Shown here: positions 25,578 through 33,672 of the stretch, piece after piece
Layout of the letters: every line of letters begins with the position of its first letter
Position numbering within the stretch: position 1 is the stretch's first letter
NCBI RefSeq assembly: GCF_964036645.1
Contig: NZ_OZ038525.1
Coordinates: forward strand, 4,096,001 to 4,160,000
DNA: 64,000 nucleotides
Direction: 5' to 3'
DNA from: Tenacibaculum sp. 190524A02b
Lineage (GTDB): Bacteria > Bacteroidota > Bacteroidia > Flavobacteriales > Flavobacteriaceae
The notes under the pieces: generated by a model
The model's input: only the letters and a program-made list of their open reading frames with translations
Database searches by the model: none
Told to the model about the DNA's origin: nothing
Program-made: the position numbers and the translations under genes

Positions 25578-26012
25578 TTATTTCAACCAAATCTCTTTAG
25601 CTTTTTCAAGACCACAGAAATGGTTATGTTCGTTACGCTCTCTTAAAGCCAATTCATAGCGGATAAGCTTTTCAAGAGGTATCTTCATTTTGATAATATA
25701 CATTAGGGTTTCTCCGTCAGTAGCTGAGAATAATCCGCAAATTTCCTCCCAAGGCATTACAGGTTCTACATCAGTTCGTATTTCTTGGATATCGTCATAA
25801 GAAAGATTACTGTAATAATCTGGAAGAATATCTAAAAAAGTACGTCCCATTTCTTTTGCTGTTGCTTCTTCGCATACCGCAAAGCAATCATCTCTACCAT
25901 ACAGAACCCCTGAGATAATCTTGGCTACTCGGTATTTGAAATTCATCCAAGTAGCGTGATAAATCGCATTTTGTTTGGATTTGAAAAGATCCAAATAGTT
26001 ATCATTTTTCAT
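25578..26012 (-). CDS. hypothetical protein of the element core
   Basis: 144 residues, acidic, cytoplasmic. It contains YHATWMNFKYRVAKIISGVL, RDDCFAVCEEATAKEMGRTF and MPWEEICGLFSATDGETLMY. No motif recognised. It overlaps the upstream gene by 11 bp (26002-26012) and belongs to a minus-strand run of small proteins with RadC and a DNA methylase, a make-up typical of the maintenance region of Bacteroidota integrative elements. Function unknown. Confidence 0.6.
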   Translation of the reverse strand: MKNDNYLDLFKSKQNAIYHATWMNFKYRVAKIISGVLYGRDDCFAVCEEATAKEMGRTFLDILPDYYSNLSYDDIQEIRTDVEPVMPWEEICGLFSATDGETLMYIIKMKIPLEKLIRYELALRERNEHNHFCGLEKAKEIWLK

Positions 26013-26526
26013 TTTTTAAAGGTTGTTTTGGTGTAGATTTCTCTACTGGTTTCTTTTGTATACTACCATTTAAAGAGATGATATCATCTCGTGAACTTTT
26101 AGGGTCTTTACCTTTCGTTCTGATTAATTTTTGAGAATTAAAGAGCGAACGACATTTGATGTTAAACTCAGTGTAATTAACTACGTTTTCCTTATTCTTT
26201 TCTTTCTTTACATAGGCATTGTACAAAGCGTCATTGGTTAGCTTGGTATCCTTAGCTTGAAGAATAATATCAAAGGCAATGGTAGCTACAGGATTCAATC
26301 CTGTACTGGTTTCAGTAGAATCAAAACCTAGTTCTTCAATCTTTTTTACTTGCTCCACGTTGGCATATTTAAGCATTACAGAAATATCTCTGCGATGGTC
26401 TTTTAAACGATCAGCAATGGCACGTTTGCTTTCTTTGATTTCATCAATTTTAGCTTCTGTTTCTTCAAGTAATTTTTGGTCGGTTTGGATGTTCTGAATA
26501 AGAACATCAACTATTGAATTATTCAT
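26002..26526 (-). CDS. hypothetical protein with coiled-coil N-terminus
   Basis: 174 residues from ATG 26526 (MNNSIVDVLIQNIQTDQKLL). The N-terminal 65 residues are a Lys/Glu-rich coiled coil (EETEAKIDEIKESKRAIADR). The remainder, with AFDIILQAKDTKLTNDALYN, resembles a small winged-helix-like region, ending in a basic Lys/Pro-rich tail. It overlaps the next gene by 11 bp. No family recognised; DNA binding is possible from the basic tail only. Confidence 0.6.
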   Translation of the reverse strand: MNNSIVDVLIQNIQTDQKLLEETEAKIDEIKESKRAIADRLKDHRRDISVMLKYANVEQVKKIEELGFDSTETSTGLNPVATIAFDIILQAKDTKLTNDALYNAYVKKEKNKENVVNYTEFNIKCRSLFNSQKLIRTKGKDPKSSRDDIISLNGSIQKKPVEKSTPKQPLKNEK

Positions 26527-26545
26527 GGTATGTAATTTTAAAATG

Positions 26546-27145
26546 TTAGGTATCAATTTTCCAAAGAGGTAGTACTTTTAAATCTCCCTCTGTGAAGTTT
26601 TCTTGTTCAATACATCGCTGTATTTCTTCTTGAGCTTCTTCCTCTGTATCAAAAAAATAACTCGGTTCTGTGGTTACGACATATTTATCTTCATCTCTGA
26701 CGTCTGTTGTAAAAATGGCAAACACACGCCGTGTCTTTCCATGTCTGTAGAGTATGGAATAGTAATTACTGACGTCATATGCATCCCAAGATTCAACGGG
26801 TTTGCTTTTCAAGTAATGAGACCAGAGGTTAAAATGATCAAAGAACTCATGTACTTCTTCCTGTGAAAGTGTTGGGGTTCTAATAGTATCTGCTTTCCAT
26901 TTTTCAATGACATACGCAAGTACATTGGCATCATCACTAAGTGATGTTAGTAACTCAGCATCTGTTTTTTCTGTGAGTATACTTTTGTCATAATTAGTAT
27001 GAAGCCATAGCACCATATCAACGAGTTCTTTTCTTGAAAATAGATTCAGAAATTCAGGATTAACAGTATCTTCCTCTACACTTTCAATATTTACCATTAA
27101 GGTTTCTAAAAAATAGAGAATCCGTTTACGCTCTTTAATCGTCAT
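26546..27145 (-). CDS. hypothetical protein of the element core
   Basis: 199 residues from ATG 27145 (MTIKERKRILYFLETLMVNI). This start overlaps the end of the preceding gene by 11 bp (ATGACGATTAA), a coupling pattern used repeatedly in this block; the longer frame back to 27286 lies inside the neighbouring gene. Acidic, helical N-terminus; central LWSHYLKSKPVESWDAYDVS; C-terminal RVFAIFTTDVRDEDKYVVTT and FFDTEEEAQEEIQRC. Function unknown. Confidence 0.6.
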   Translation of the reverse strand: MTIKERKRILYFLETLMVNIESVEEDTVNPEFLNLFSRKELVDMVLWLHTNYDKSILTEKTDAELLTSLSDDANVLAYVIEKWKADTIRTPTLSQEEVHEFFDHFNLWSHYLKSKPVESWDAYDVSNYYSILYRHGKTRRVFAIFTTDVRDEDKYVVTTEPSYFFDTEEEAQEEIQRCIEQENFTEGDLKVLPLWKIDT

Positions 27146-27356
27146 CAGTTTCATCTTTAGGTTCACAATGGTTTTCGATGGTAGCGAGTAGATGAACATA
27201 ATCTCCATTTTCAGCTTCGGTGAGTACGGTGTTAATTTCATCATCTGTCCAACCCTCAAGTTTGGCTTGTCTTTTAAATATGCCAAGAATCATATAGGCA
27301 TTTCCATTTACGCCAACCAAATTCAGGTTGACGGTTTTGTCAATGAGTTTTTTCAT
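27135..27356 (-). CDS. small acidic protein, paralogue of 27446-27643
   Basis: 73 residues. It shares with the 65-residue protein at 27446-27643 the pattern A-x5-G-W-(S/T)-(E/D)-x-E-I-(D/N) followed by a small acidic loop (ENGDYVHLLATIENHC versus LNGDDDHLFNMIKENC). Probably two small helical proteins from one duplication. I recall such short 'GW-x2-EI' proteins from Bacteroidota mobile elements but know no function. Translationally coupled to the downstream 199-residue protein. Confidence 0.6.
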   Translation of the reverse strand: MKKLIDKTVNLNLVGVNGNAYMILGIFKRQAKLEGWTDDEINTVLTEAENGDYVHLLATIENHCEPKDETDDD

Positions 27357-27445
27357 AAGTATTAAATTTTAGTGGCAAATTACCACAGGTGAATATTTGT
27401 TTTTGTTACATCAGACAGTTAGCTGTCAGATATACACTGTAATAT

Positions 27446-27643
27446 TTAGTTTGGTCTACAGTTTTCTTTAATCATATTAAAGAGGTGGTCATCATCTCCA
27501 TTAAGAGCAATGCGAATGAAGTTATCAATCTCTTGTTCACTCCACCCTTGTCCTCTTGCGTGATAACAAAAATGAGCGAGCATGGTACTATCTTCTTCTC
27601 CCTTGAGAAAATTCGGATCGAAAGTAATAGGTGTAAATTTCAT
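27446..27643 (-). CDS. small acidic protein, paralogue of 27135-27356
   Basis: 65 residues: MKFTPITFDPNFLKGEEDST, then the shared segment ARGQGWSEQEIDNFIRIALN and DDDHLFNMIKENCRPN. Homologous to the product of 27135-27356. The 89-bp gap between the two contains GACAGTTAGCTGTC (27413-27426), a palindrome that could be an operator. Function unknown. Confidence 0.6.
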   Translation of the reverse strand: MKFTPITFDPNFLKGEEDSTMLAHFCYHARGQGWSEQEIDNFIRIALNGDDDHLFNMIKENCRPN

Positions 27644-27671
27644 AGGTAATTATTTAAATGTTTAGACATTG

Positions 27672-28466
27672 TTATATCGGATAATTAGCGGTTAAAACTT
27701 CCACCTTTCGTTTTCTCTTTACTCCCTTAGTTGCTTTACTTGCCGAAAGTGGTTTTTCAAAAGATTTACTATACCAACCGTGTGTATTGATATACTTGGT
27801 TAAAATTTCACTTGGATAAGAACTGAGGAGGAATTTACCTTTGACCTTGGATAAGGTGTCTAATAGGTTGATGTAGTCTTGTTCAGAGTATCCGCCATAA
27901 TGTCCTTGATTGCTATTGATATATGGCGGATCAACATAATGAAATGCTGAGTCTTCTGTATCTCGGCTTTGAATTACTTTTAAAGCGTCGTTGTTTTCAA
28001 TCTGTGTATGCTCTAATCGTTTTGCTATTTCGGTATTAAAAATGAGTTTCTTGTTACGAAATGCTTTTACCCGTTTTCCATATTTATCATATCCCCATGA
28101 GGACGAAATTTTACAAGCAAACCCCATACAGGTGGCAATATAAAATGCCCATGCTTGTTGTAACCGATCAAATAAATGAGGCATTCGGTAAATACTCCAA
28201 GCAACAGAATGTGTGGCTCGTGAAAAAAGTGTTGCCTCAATTTTTGCTTTGAGATTTTCAAAATCTGTTTTTACTACTTCATAAAAAGTAATAGCCAAAC
28301 TGTTGGTGTCATTAATAACTTCAGATTCTGATGGTTTCTTAGCAAAGAAAACAGCTCCGCCTCCAAAAAAGGGTTCAACATAGATTTTATGTTCAGGAAT
28401 CAGCGGTAAAATTTCTTTAAGCATATTTAGTTTTCCACCGTAATAGGTAATGGGTGTCTTAGGCAT
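27672..28466 (-). CDS. DNA adenine methylase (Dam/D12 class)
   Basis: 264 residues. Motifs of the D12 class N6-adenine methyltransferases in the expected order: PITYYGGKLNMLKEILPLIP (AdoMet-binding start), YVEPFFGGGAVFFAKKP, INDTN, and the catalytic DPPY followed by INSNQGHYGGYSEQD. Full family length. The N-terminus is complete; the C-terminus ends in a basic KGVKRKRKVEVLTANYPI. No cognate restriction gene is adjacent, so it is an orphan methylase typical of phages and integrative elements, perhaps protecting the element or controlling its genes. Confidence 0.9.
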   Translation of the reverse strand: MPKTPITYYGGKLNMLKEILPLIPEHKIYVEPFFGGGAVFFAKKPSESEVINDTNSLAITFYEVVKTDFENLKAKIEATLFSRATHSVAWSIYRMPHLFDRLQQAWAFYIATCMGFACKISSSWGYDKYGKRVKAFRNKKLIFNTEIAKRLEHTQIENNDALKVIQSRDTEDSAFHYVDPPYINSNQGHYGGYSEQDYINLLDTLSKVKGKFLLSSYPSEILTKYINTHGWYSKSFEKPLSASKATKGVKRKRKVEVLTANYPI

Positions 28467-28490
28467 AGCAATGAGAACGTAGATTAAGAT

Positions 28491-28958
28491 TTATAACAAT
28501 CCTCCGTCTTGAAACGAATAATAGGATTCTGAGGTAATGATTAAATGATCGATAAGTTTAATAGAAAAAATACTGGCTGTCTCTTCGATTTGTCCTGTTA
28601 AAGCTTTGTCTTCGAGAGAGCTTTTTAGTTTTCCCGAGGGATGATTGTGGCAAAGTATAATTCCAGAAGCATTTGAAATCAGTGCTAACTGGAAAATCTC
28701 GCGAATACTTACTGATACATGGTTGGTTGTTCCTGAACCTAATTCAGCAAAACCTAACGCATGTCCACTGCCAGTCATGAGTACGATCCAAAAGAACTCT
28801 TTTAAATCGATTCTTTGGGTATTAATGTGTCTGCGTATATATTCTTCTGCTTCTTTAGAATTGGTAATATGAACAAGTTTTTCAATCGGTGGACGTTTGT
28901 AATGTAATTCAACAGTGTGAATTGGGGCTGATAAGATTTTAGTTGTTTTTGATTTCAT
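28491..28958 (-). CDS. RadC-family JAB/MPN domain protein
   Basis: 155 residues, the short mobile-element form of RadC (no HhH N-terminus). JAMM zinc signature: HNHPSG at about residues 119-124 followed by S and D (KLKSSLED), with an upstream strand FFWIVLMTGSGHALGFAELG. RadC proteins of this size are common in integrative elements and defence islands. Their activity is unproven; a metal-dependent peptidase/isopeptidase-like fold is known. It lies 24 bp upstream of the methylase gene. Confidence 0.9.
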   Translation of the reverse strand: MKSKTTKILSAPIHTVELHYKRPPIEKLVHITNSKEAEEYIRRHINTQRIDLKEFFWIVLMTGSGHALGFAELGSGTTNHVSVSIREIFQLALISNASGIILCHNHPSGKLKSSLEDKALTGQIEETASIFSIKLIDHLIITSESYYSFQDGGLL

Positions 28959-29061
28959 AATGTATTTAATTAAGGATTATTTGAAATCAGTGTATATCAA
29001 CTCTAAAAATAGATCAGGACACCACAATACCCACCACAGGCATAACCAAAAAGTTATTACT

Positions 29062-30276
29062 CTATAAAACTTTTATATACGGAACAGTAGTAGCTGAAAA
29101 AGGTTTACTGGGCTTTCCTGATATCATTAGTTTTAAATAGACATCGTAATTCTCAAGATTAGTAAAATCTGATGCTTGGAACTCAGGATAAAATTCTTGA
29201 GCAAGATATTTAGCGTCTTGCTGTCCTGTTCTAAAAGCTATTAATGTTCCTACATTGCCAAGAACAGCATTTTTAATATCTATATCTAATTGGAAGAGAT
29301 ACTGATTTGCTAGTGTTACTGATACTTTAAACTTTCTTAATTCACTTAAAAAATTAGAGATACTCGGTGAAGTATAATTCTGAAATTCATCTAAAAATAC
29401 ATGGAAAGGAACTCTTTTTTCTTCTTCCGTATCAATCCTTGTGAAAGTAGCATTTGCCAAGGAAGTGATAAGGATAGAACCTATAAGATGTGAAGCATCT
29501 GAACCTATCTTCCCTTTTGAAATATCAATCAAAAGTATTTTTGAACTATCCATACATTTGCGTAATGAAATATCTTTAGGATTTTCAATAAGAAATCTTC
29601 TAACACTTGCATGAGCTAAAAATGCACCAACCTTGTTAAGAATAGGAACAATATCATTCTTCGAATATTTCGGAAATTCTTCTTTCCAAAATCTTAAAAC
29701 TTCTTTATTTTCTATATTCTTTACACAATCGTTCCTAAATGAAATATTGTGAATGATTTTAGGAATATCAGCTAAACTGGCTTTAGGTTGTGAAATAAGG
29801 GTTAATATAACATAGCGTAAAATATGCTCTAATTTTACTCCCCAGGCTCCTTTCCATAATTTTTTAAAAGCATCTAATAAACCTCCAACTACTAATGATT
29901 TTTTTTCTTCGCTAACTTTTCGAAGTGGATTATACCGATACACTAAAAAAGGGTCTGAAATATCAAGATGTATAACATCTTTTATTCTTTCTGGAGGTAT
30001 ACAATTAAGAATGTTGCTAAGTAAATCACCATGTACATCAAAAACAGCACAACCTCGGTTATGTATGATGTCTTGTAATATAAGAGTTGTTAGTAAATTA
30101 GTCTTCCCTGTTCCTGTTTTTCCAAGGATATACATGTGCATTAAACGGTCTTTTTGAAAAATACCAAAAAGTTTTCCGTCATTACGGAAATTGGTTTTTG
30201 CAAAGTAACTAACATAAGGATTCCAAAAATTCATACACCTAGTATGATCTTTTTGATAAATGTTTTTAGAGGTCAC
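29062..30276 (-). CDS. HerA/TraG-like conjugation-type ATPase, short form
   Basis: 404 residues. Walker A in YILGKTGTGKTNLLTTLILQ (about 49-68), AVFDVHGDLLSNIL, Walker B HVFLDEFQNYTSPSISNFLS, and a sensor-type LANQYLFQLD. The fold is that of the VirD4/TraG/HerA DNA-pumping ATPases, but it covers only the motor. It lacks the long N-terminal region and nuclease tail found in the 1025-residue homologue at 44921. No TM helices are seen. Divergent from the tyrosine recombinase at 30365, with a shared 88-bp promoter region bearing ATACCAA/TTGGTAT arms. Likely moves element DNA during transfer or acts in defence. Confidence 0.8.
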   Translation of the reverse strand: MTSKNIYQKDHTRCMNFWNPYVSYFAKTNFRNDGKLFGIFQKDRLMHMYILGKTGTGKTNLLTTLILQDIIHNRGCAVFDVHGDLLSNILNCIPPERIKDVIHLDISDPFLVYRYNPLRKVSEEKKSLVVGGLLDAFKKLWKGAWGVKLEHILRYVILTLISQPKASLADIPKIIHNISFRNDCVKNIENKEVLRFWKEEFPKYSKNDIVPILNKVGAFLAHASVRRFLIENPKDISLRKCMDSSKILLIDISKGKIGSDASHLIGSILITSLANATFTRIDTEEEKRVPFHVFLDEFQNYTSPSISNFLSELRKFKVSVTLANQYLFQLDIDIKNAVLGNVGTLIAFRTGQQDAKYLAQEFYPEFQASDFTNLENYDVYLKLMISGKPSKPFSATTVPYIKVL

Positions 30277-30364
30277 TTATACCAACACAAATTCATGTGT
30301 ATAGGTACATGTATAGCTCTTTGGTATCCTGATTTTATTTCTATCCAGTGTACCGTCACAGTAT

Positions 30365-31303
30365 ATGAAAAATAAAAAATTAGATGATTTATTTAATGAA
30401 TATATCCAAATATGCGAGTATACGCTCAGACGTAGACCTGCAACCATTAAAAGTTATAAAAATTCATACAAACACCTTATCAGCCTTGTGCCTGATATTG
30501 TTTACCCACATCATTTATCAGAAACTAAGATAAATATGTTTTTTAAGTCATTACAAACAAGAAAAAGAATTGTTGGAAAAGATACCGTAAAAGTAGGAGT
30601 TAAAGCAACGACCATAGCCTCATACTGGAATAAACTCAATCCCTTTTTTGTTTGGTTGGAAGCTAATAAACATATAGAAAAAAGTCCTTTAGCTAATATT
30701 TCAAAGCCAAAAGAAATATATGAAAACAAACCTGCTATCAAAAAAAGTGATGTTGAGAAATTATACTCAAGCATCACATTACATTCTCAAAGTACCTTTT
30801 TACTTCGGAGAGATACTGCAATCATTAGCACATTATTTTTTACTGGTGTTCGAAAAACAGAACTTCTCTCTCTGCAAGTTAGAGATATTGATTTAGAGAG
30901 TAGTGTAATTACCATAAGAGGCAAAACATCAAAATCTAAGAGGACAAGGAGAATCCCTATCAATCCAATTTTAAAAATGCATTTAAAAGATTATCTCAAA
31001 GAAAGAAAAGGATATACATCGGAAGCCCTTTTTGTATCTAATAATAAAGACAGTAAACTCACTGAGCATGGGATTAAACACTGGGTAAAACGCATGAAAA
31101 AAATATCAGGAGTTAACTTTCATCTTCATCAATTACGACACACATTTGCTTGTAACTTGGCTAAAAATAATATTAGCCTACCCAATCTACAAAAACTTAT
31201 GGGACATACCGATTTACGTATGACTGAAAGGTATTTACGCTCATTAGATGTAGAACACTTAGTAGATGACATCCTTAAATTAAATATTGATGATTCATAT
31301 TAG
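30365..31303 (+). CDS. tyrosine recombinase/integrase
   Basis: 312 residues. N-terminal SAM-like core-binding domain (YTLRRRPATIKSYKNSYKHL). The catalytic domain has the Arg in FFTGVRKTELLSLQVRDIDL, the HxxR box HLHQLRHTFACNLA, the second His/Trp position in LMGHTDLRMTERYLRSL and the Tyr nucleophile in that segment. Full length for XerC/D-like integrases. Divergent from the ATPase at 29062. With the second recombinase at 31733 it flanks a structured intergenic region and a tRNA gene. Confidence 0.9.
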   Translation: MKNKKLDDLFNEYIQICEYTLRRRPATIKSYKNSYKHLISLVPDIVYPHHLSETKINMFFKSLQTRKRIVGKDTVKVGVKATTIASYWNKLNPFFVWLEANKHIEKSPLANISKPKEIYENKPAIKKSDVEKLYSSITLHSQSTFLLRRDTAIISTLFFTGVRKTELLSLQVRDIDLESSVITIRGKTSKSKRTRRIPINPILKMHLKDYLKERKGYTSEALFVSNNKDSKLTEHGIKHWVKRMKKISGVNFHLHQLRHTFACNLAKNNISLPNLQKLMGHTDLRMTERYLRSLDVEHLVDDILKLNIDDSY

Positions 31304-31375
31304 CTCATATATACTACAAAGTATCCAGAAAAACATTTATTAATTAAATATAATTATTTCATTGTTTTTTAATAG

Positions 31376-31603
31376 AACGTCGTAAAAGATTGGCGGGAGA
31401 GGGTCGTGAGATATGCGCTCTACAATACCCCAAAATCACGCTAAGAGCCTTATAAAATAACAAAATATGGAGATTTAACCCAGAGCATCTAAATGGTAAT
31501 TCTTTGGGCAAGTTCCATTTTCTGGATTAGCTTATGATATAAGGCTGATTTTATTTTTTTAGCGTTTTCCCGACCTCTCCATTCATAACGAGGGGCTGGG
31601 TTT
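31376..31603. other. structured intergenic region between two tyrosine recombinases
   Basis: No gene is visible in 31304-31617, but the stretch is less AT-rich than its surroundings and rich in complementary segments. GGAGAGGGTCG (near 31397) pairs with CGACCTCTCC (31571-31580). AACCCAG (near 31478) pairs with CTGGGTT (31596-31602). GCTCT pairs with AGAGC in 31416-31452. CCGACCTCTC/GAGGGGCTGG forms a local hairpin at 31570-31600 followed by TTTTA. It could be an attP region, an ncRNA or a processing leader for the tRNA. Confidence 0.4.
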
Positions 31604-31617
31604 TACGAAATTATACC

Positions 31618-31691
31618 GCCACCATAGCTCAGTTGGTCAGAGCGTCGGCATGGTAAGTCGGAGGTCTTGGGTTCAATTCCCAATGGTGGCT
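31618..31691 (+). tRNA. tRNA-Thr (anticodon GGT)
   Basis: A full cloverleaf can be drawn. Acceptor GCCACCA/TGGTGGC (7 bp, perfect), D stem GCTC/GAGC with AGTTGGTCA loop, anticodon stem TCGGC/GTCGG with loop ATGGTAA (anticodon GGT at 31652-31654), 5-nt variable loop, T stem TTGGG/CCCAA with loop TTCAATT, discriminator T. CCA is not encoded. The anticodon stem has two wobble pairs and the T loop is TTCAATT, still acceptable. It lies inside the element, 41 bp upstream of a tyrosine recombinase. Confidence 0.85.
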
Positions 31692-31732
31692 CTATTAAAA
31701 AGTAGTGTAGATAATTAACACATTACTTTATT

Positions 31733-32620
31733 ATGGACATACATATTTTAGCAGAACAATTCTGTGATTATTCATTATACATCAAAGGGTATTCAAAAGA
31801 GACGATTCGTAGCTATCGCACGGCAATTAAATTCTTTTGTAAATCATTAAATATTACAAACGTTGAAGAAATTAATGAACAGAACACTCGACAGTTTTTT
31901 ATTAATGGACGTATTGAAAGAAATTGGCAACCAAGAACCTTTTTAACTTATCACAAGTCCTTAATTGTATTCTTCCGCTTTTGCGTTACCAAGGACTATT
32001 TACCAAGGAACTATATTGAAGAGATTGAAACTCCTAAAATTGAAAAATCCCTCCCTAAAAAAATCGCAAAAGAAGACGCCTTAAAACTGCTCGATGTTGC
32101 ACTTAATTACCCGTATAATTTTGACTTTTTGCGTTATAGAAACCACGCAATTTTTGCTACCTTTCTTTATGCTGGTTTACGCAAGAGTGAGCTTTTTAAA
32201 TTAAAACTAAGTGACGTAGATATTGAAAACCTCACTATATTTATACGAAGTGGTAAAGGAGGTAAAGACAGAATTATTCCAATTAGCCATACTTTAGCTT
32301 TAAGTTTAAGACGTTATTTAAAAGAGCGGAAAAAACTTAAAAAAACTTGTCCCGAATTTTTTGTTTCTTCTAATAGGAACAAAGGATATACTGACGGTGG
32401 ATTGAAAAGATTAGTCCGTCAATTAAAAGATGCAACAAAAATAGATTTTACCATTCATCGTCTTAGACACACTTTTGCTACTCTTATGATTGAGGGAGGT
32501 TGTGACATCTATTCCCTTTCAAAAATGATGGGACATAGTGATATTACTACAACAACTATTTACCTTTCTACAACTGCCGAGCATTTAAGAGGTCAGATGT
32601 TTAAGCACCCCTTAAACTAA
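31733..32620 (+). CDS. tyrosine recombinase/integrase
   Basis: 295 residues, complete. Core-binding domain with YSLYIKGYSKETIRSYRTAI-like start; catalytic Arg in FLYAGLRKSELFKLKLSDVD; beta-hairpin Lys in SGKGGKDRIIPI; HRLRHTFATLMIEGG box; final His and Tyr in MMGHSDITTTTIYLST. XerC/D-type. It starts 42 bp after the tRNA-Thr gene. An integrase beside a tRNA suggests a nested or former tRNA-targeting element within the larger one, or a phase-variation type recombinase. Confidence 0.9.
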   Translation: MDIHILAEQFCDYSLYIKGYSKETIRSYRTAIKFFCKSLNITNVEEINEQNTRQFFINGRIERNWQPRTFLTYHKSLIVFFRFCVTKDYLPRNYIEEIETPKIEKSLPKKIAKEDALKLLDVALNYPYNFDFLRYRNHAIFATFLYAGLRKSELFKLKLSDVDIENLTIFIRSGKGGKDRIIPISHTLALSLRRYLKERKKLKKTCPEFFVSSNRNKGYTDGGLKRLVRQLKDATKIDFTIHRLRHTFATLMIEGGCDIYSLSKMMGHSDITTTTIYLSTTAEHLRGQMFKHPLN

Positions 32621-32796
32621 AACATTCTTTTTAAAGTAAAATTACACTTGACATATAAATTGTACCTTTTAAGCAAGCACATAGATTAGTATTGACGTAT
32701 AGTCACCCGTTCCCTTTTTTCAAAAAGAACTTATTAAGTATCGAAAGGCTCTTAGTAAACAAGTTAAAAATTTAGATGTAGAGGTCAAAGAAATAT

Positions 32797-33672
32797 TCAA
32801 CTTTTAGTATGAAGAGTAGAAGTGAAATAATTACATGTATTCTCTTTTATTTTACTAATTGAATCACTTGAGTATTCTATCGTGAAAGTCCAAGTGTTTC
32901 TTGACAAAATATTATAAGGGTCTTCATCGATAGTGATTAAAACCTTATTGAATATAATCATTCTCTGATGAATCAAGTTTGGGTCATTTGTATTATAGAT
33001 TTTATACCTCTTTAATTTATCTCTTATCGACTTAACTCCAATTAAATCAATATTTTTTGTGTAATAGTCAAATATGGGAGATTTTTCAATTAGACCATCA
33101 TAGATTTGATGATCTAAATTTCTGTATCTATCAATGATAATTACTTTATTAATTTCATTGTATAGTGAATAAACATGATTAAGTACAGGAATTACACTTG
33201 AATTTTCTTCAAAATCTAAATAACTAATTTTGCAGTATTGACTTGTAAGTAACTTTGAAAAAATATAATTTTTATTACACCTAACAATATTATTTAAATT
33301 TAGAATTCTATTGTTTTCTTCTAAATTCTCTTTTTTTTCTGAGACACCAATTAATACATTTTCACTTTCATATTGGTTTAATTGCCTAAACACTATTTCT
33401 TTTTCTAATATATCTAGGTTTAACCCAGCATTTATACTACCATTATCTATACTATCAATTAATTTTTTTATATATTGATTACAAGAGTCCTTTAAATAAT
33501 GGTCTTCATCAATAATAGACTCAATAGTGTTTATAAAGTCTTTATTAAACACAATAATGTTTTCAGGAGATTCAAATATATTTTGTCTTATTAATTCTGT
33601 ATTTGATTTTCTGAATTTATTTCTTGTCTCTAGATATTTTAAAAAAACATCAACTTCGGGGGTAAAAATCAT
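32797..33672 (-). CDS. hypothetical partner of AAA15-type ATPase, candidate defence effector
   Basis: 291 residues, cytoplasmic, charged, no TM or signal. Visible features are a central VIIIDRYRNLDHQIYDGLIE and a C-terminal LIHQRMIIFNKVLITIDEDP with RNTWTFTIEYSS. I cannot assign a fold; the late H-Q-R and D-E-D residues could be catalytic but this is a guess. The start codon overlaps the stop of the ATPase gene by one base (TAATG), so the two are translationally coupled. ATPase-plus-effector pairs of this kind are common antiphage modules (PARIS, Septu and others); this partner is not recognisably TOPRIM or HNH. Confidence 0.6.
   Translation of the reverse strand: MIFTPEVDVFLKYLETRNKFRKSNTELIRQNIFESPENIIVFNKDFINTIESIIDEDHYLKDSCNQYIKKLIDSIDNGSINAGLNLDILEKEIVFRQLNQYESENVLIGVSEKKENLEENNRILNLNNIVRCNKNYIFSKLLTSQYCKISYLDFEENSSVIPVLNHVYSLYNEINKVIIIDRYRNLDHQIYDGLIEKSPIFDYYTKNIDLIGVKSIRDKLKRYKIYNTNDPNLIHQRMIIFNKVLITIDEDPYNILSRNTWTFTIEYSSDSISKIKENTCNYFTSTLHTKS

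Noticed and set aside
32700..32807. Short open stretch ending with ALSKQVKNLDVEVKEIFNF on the plus strand, between the second recombinase and the 291-residue gene
   Set aside because: It looks like the 3' end of a lost gene but has only 34 codons after a stop, no start and no recognisable family, and overlaps the neighbouring gene; too weak to annotate.
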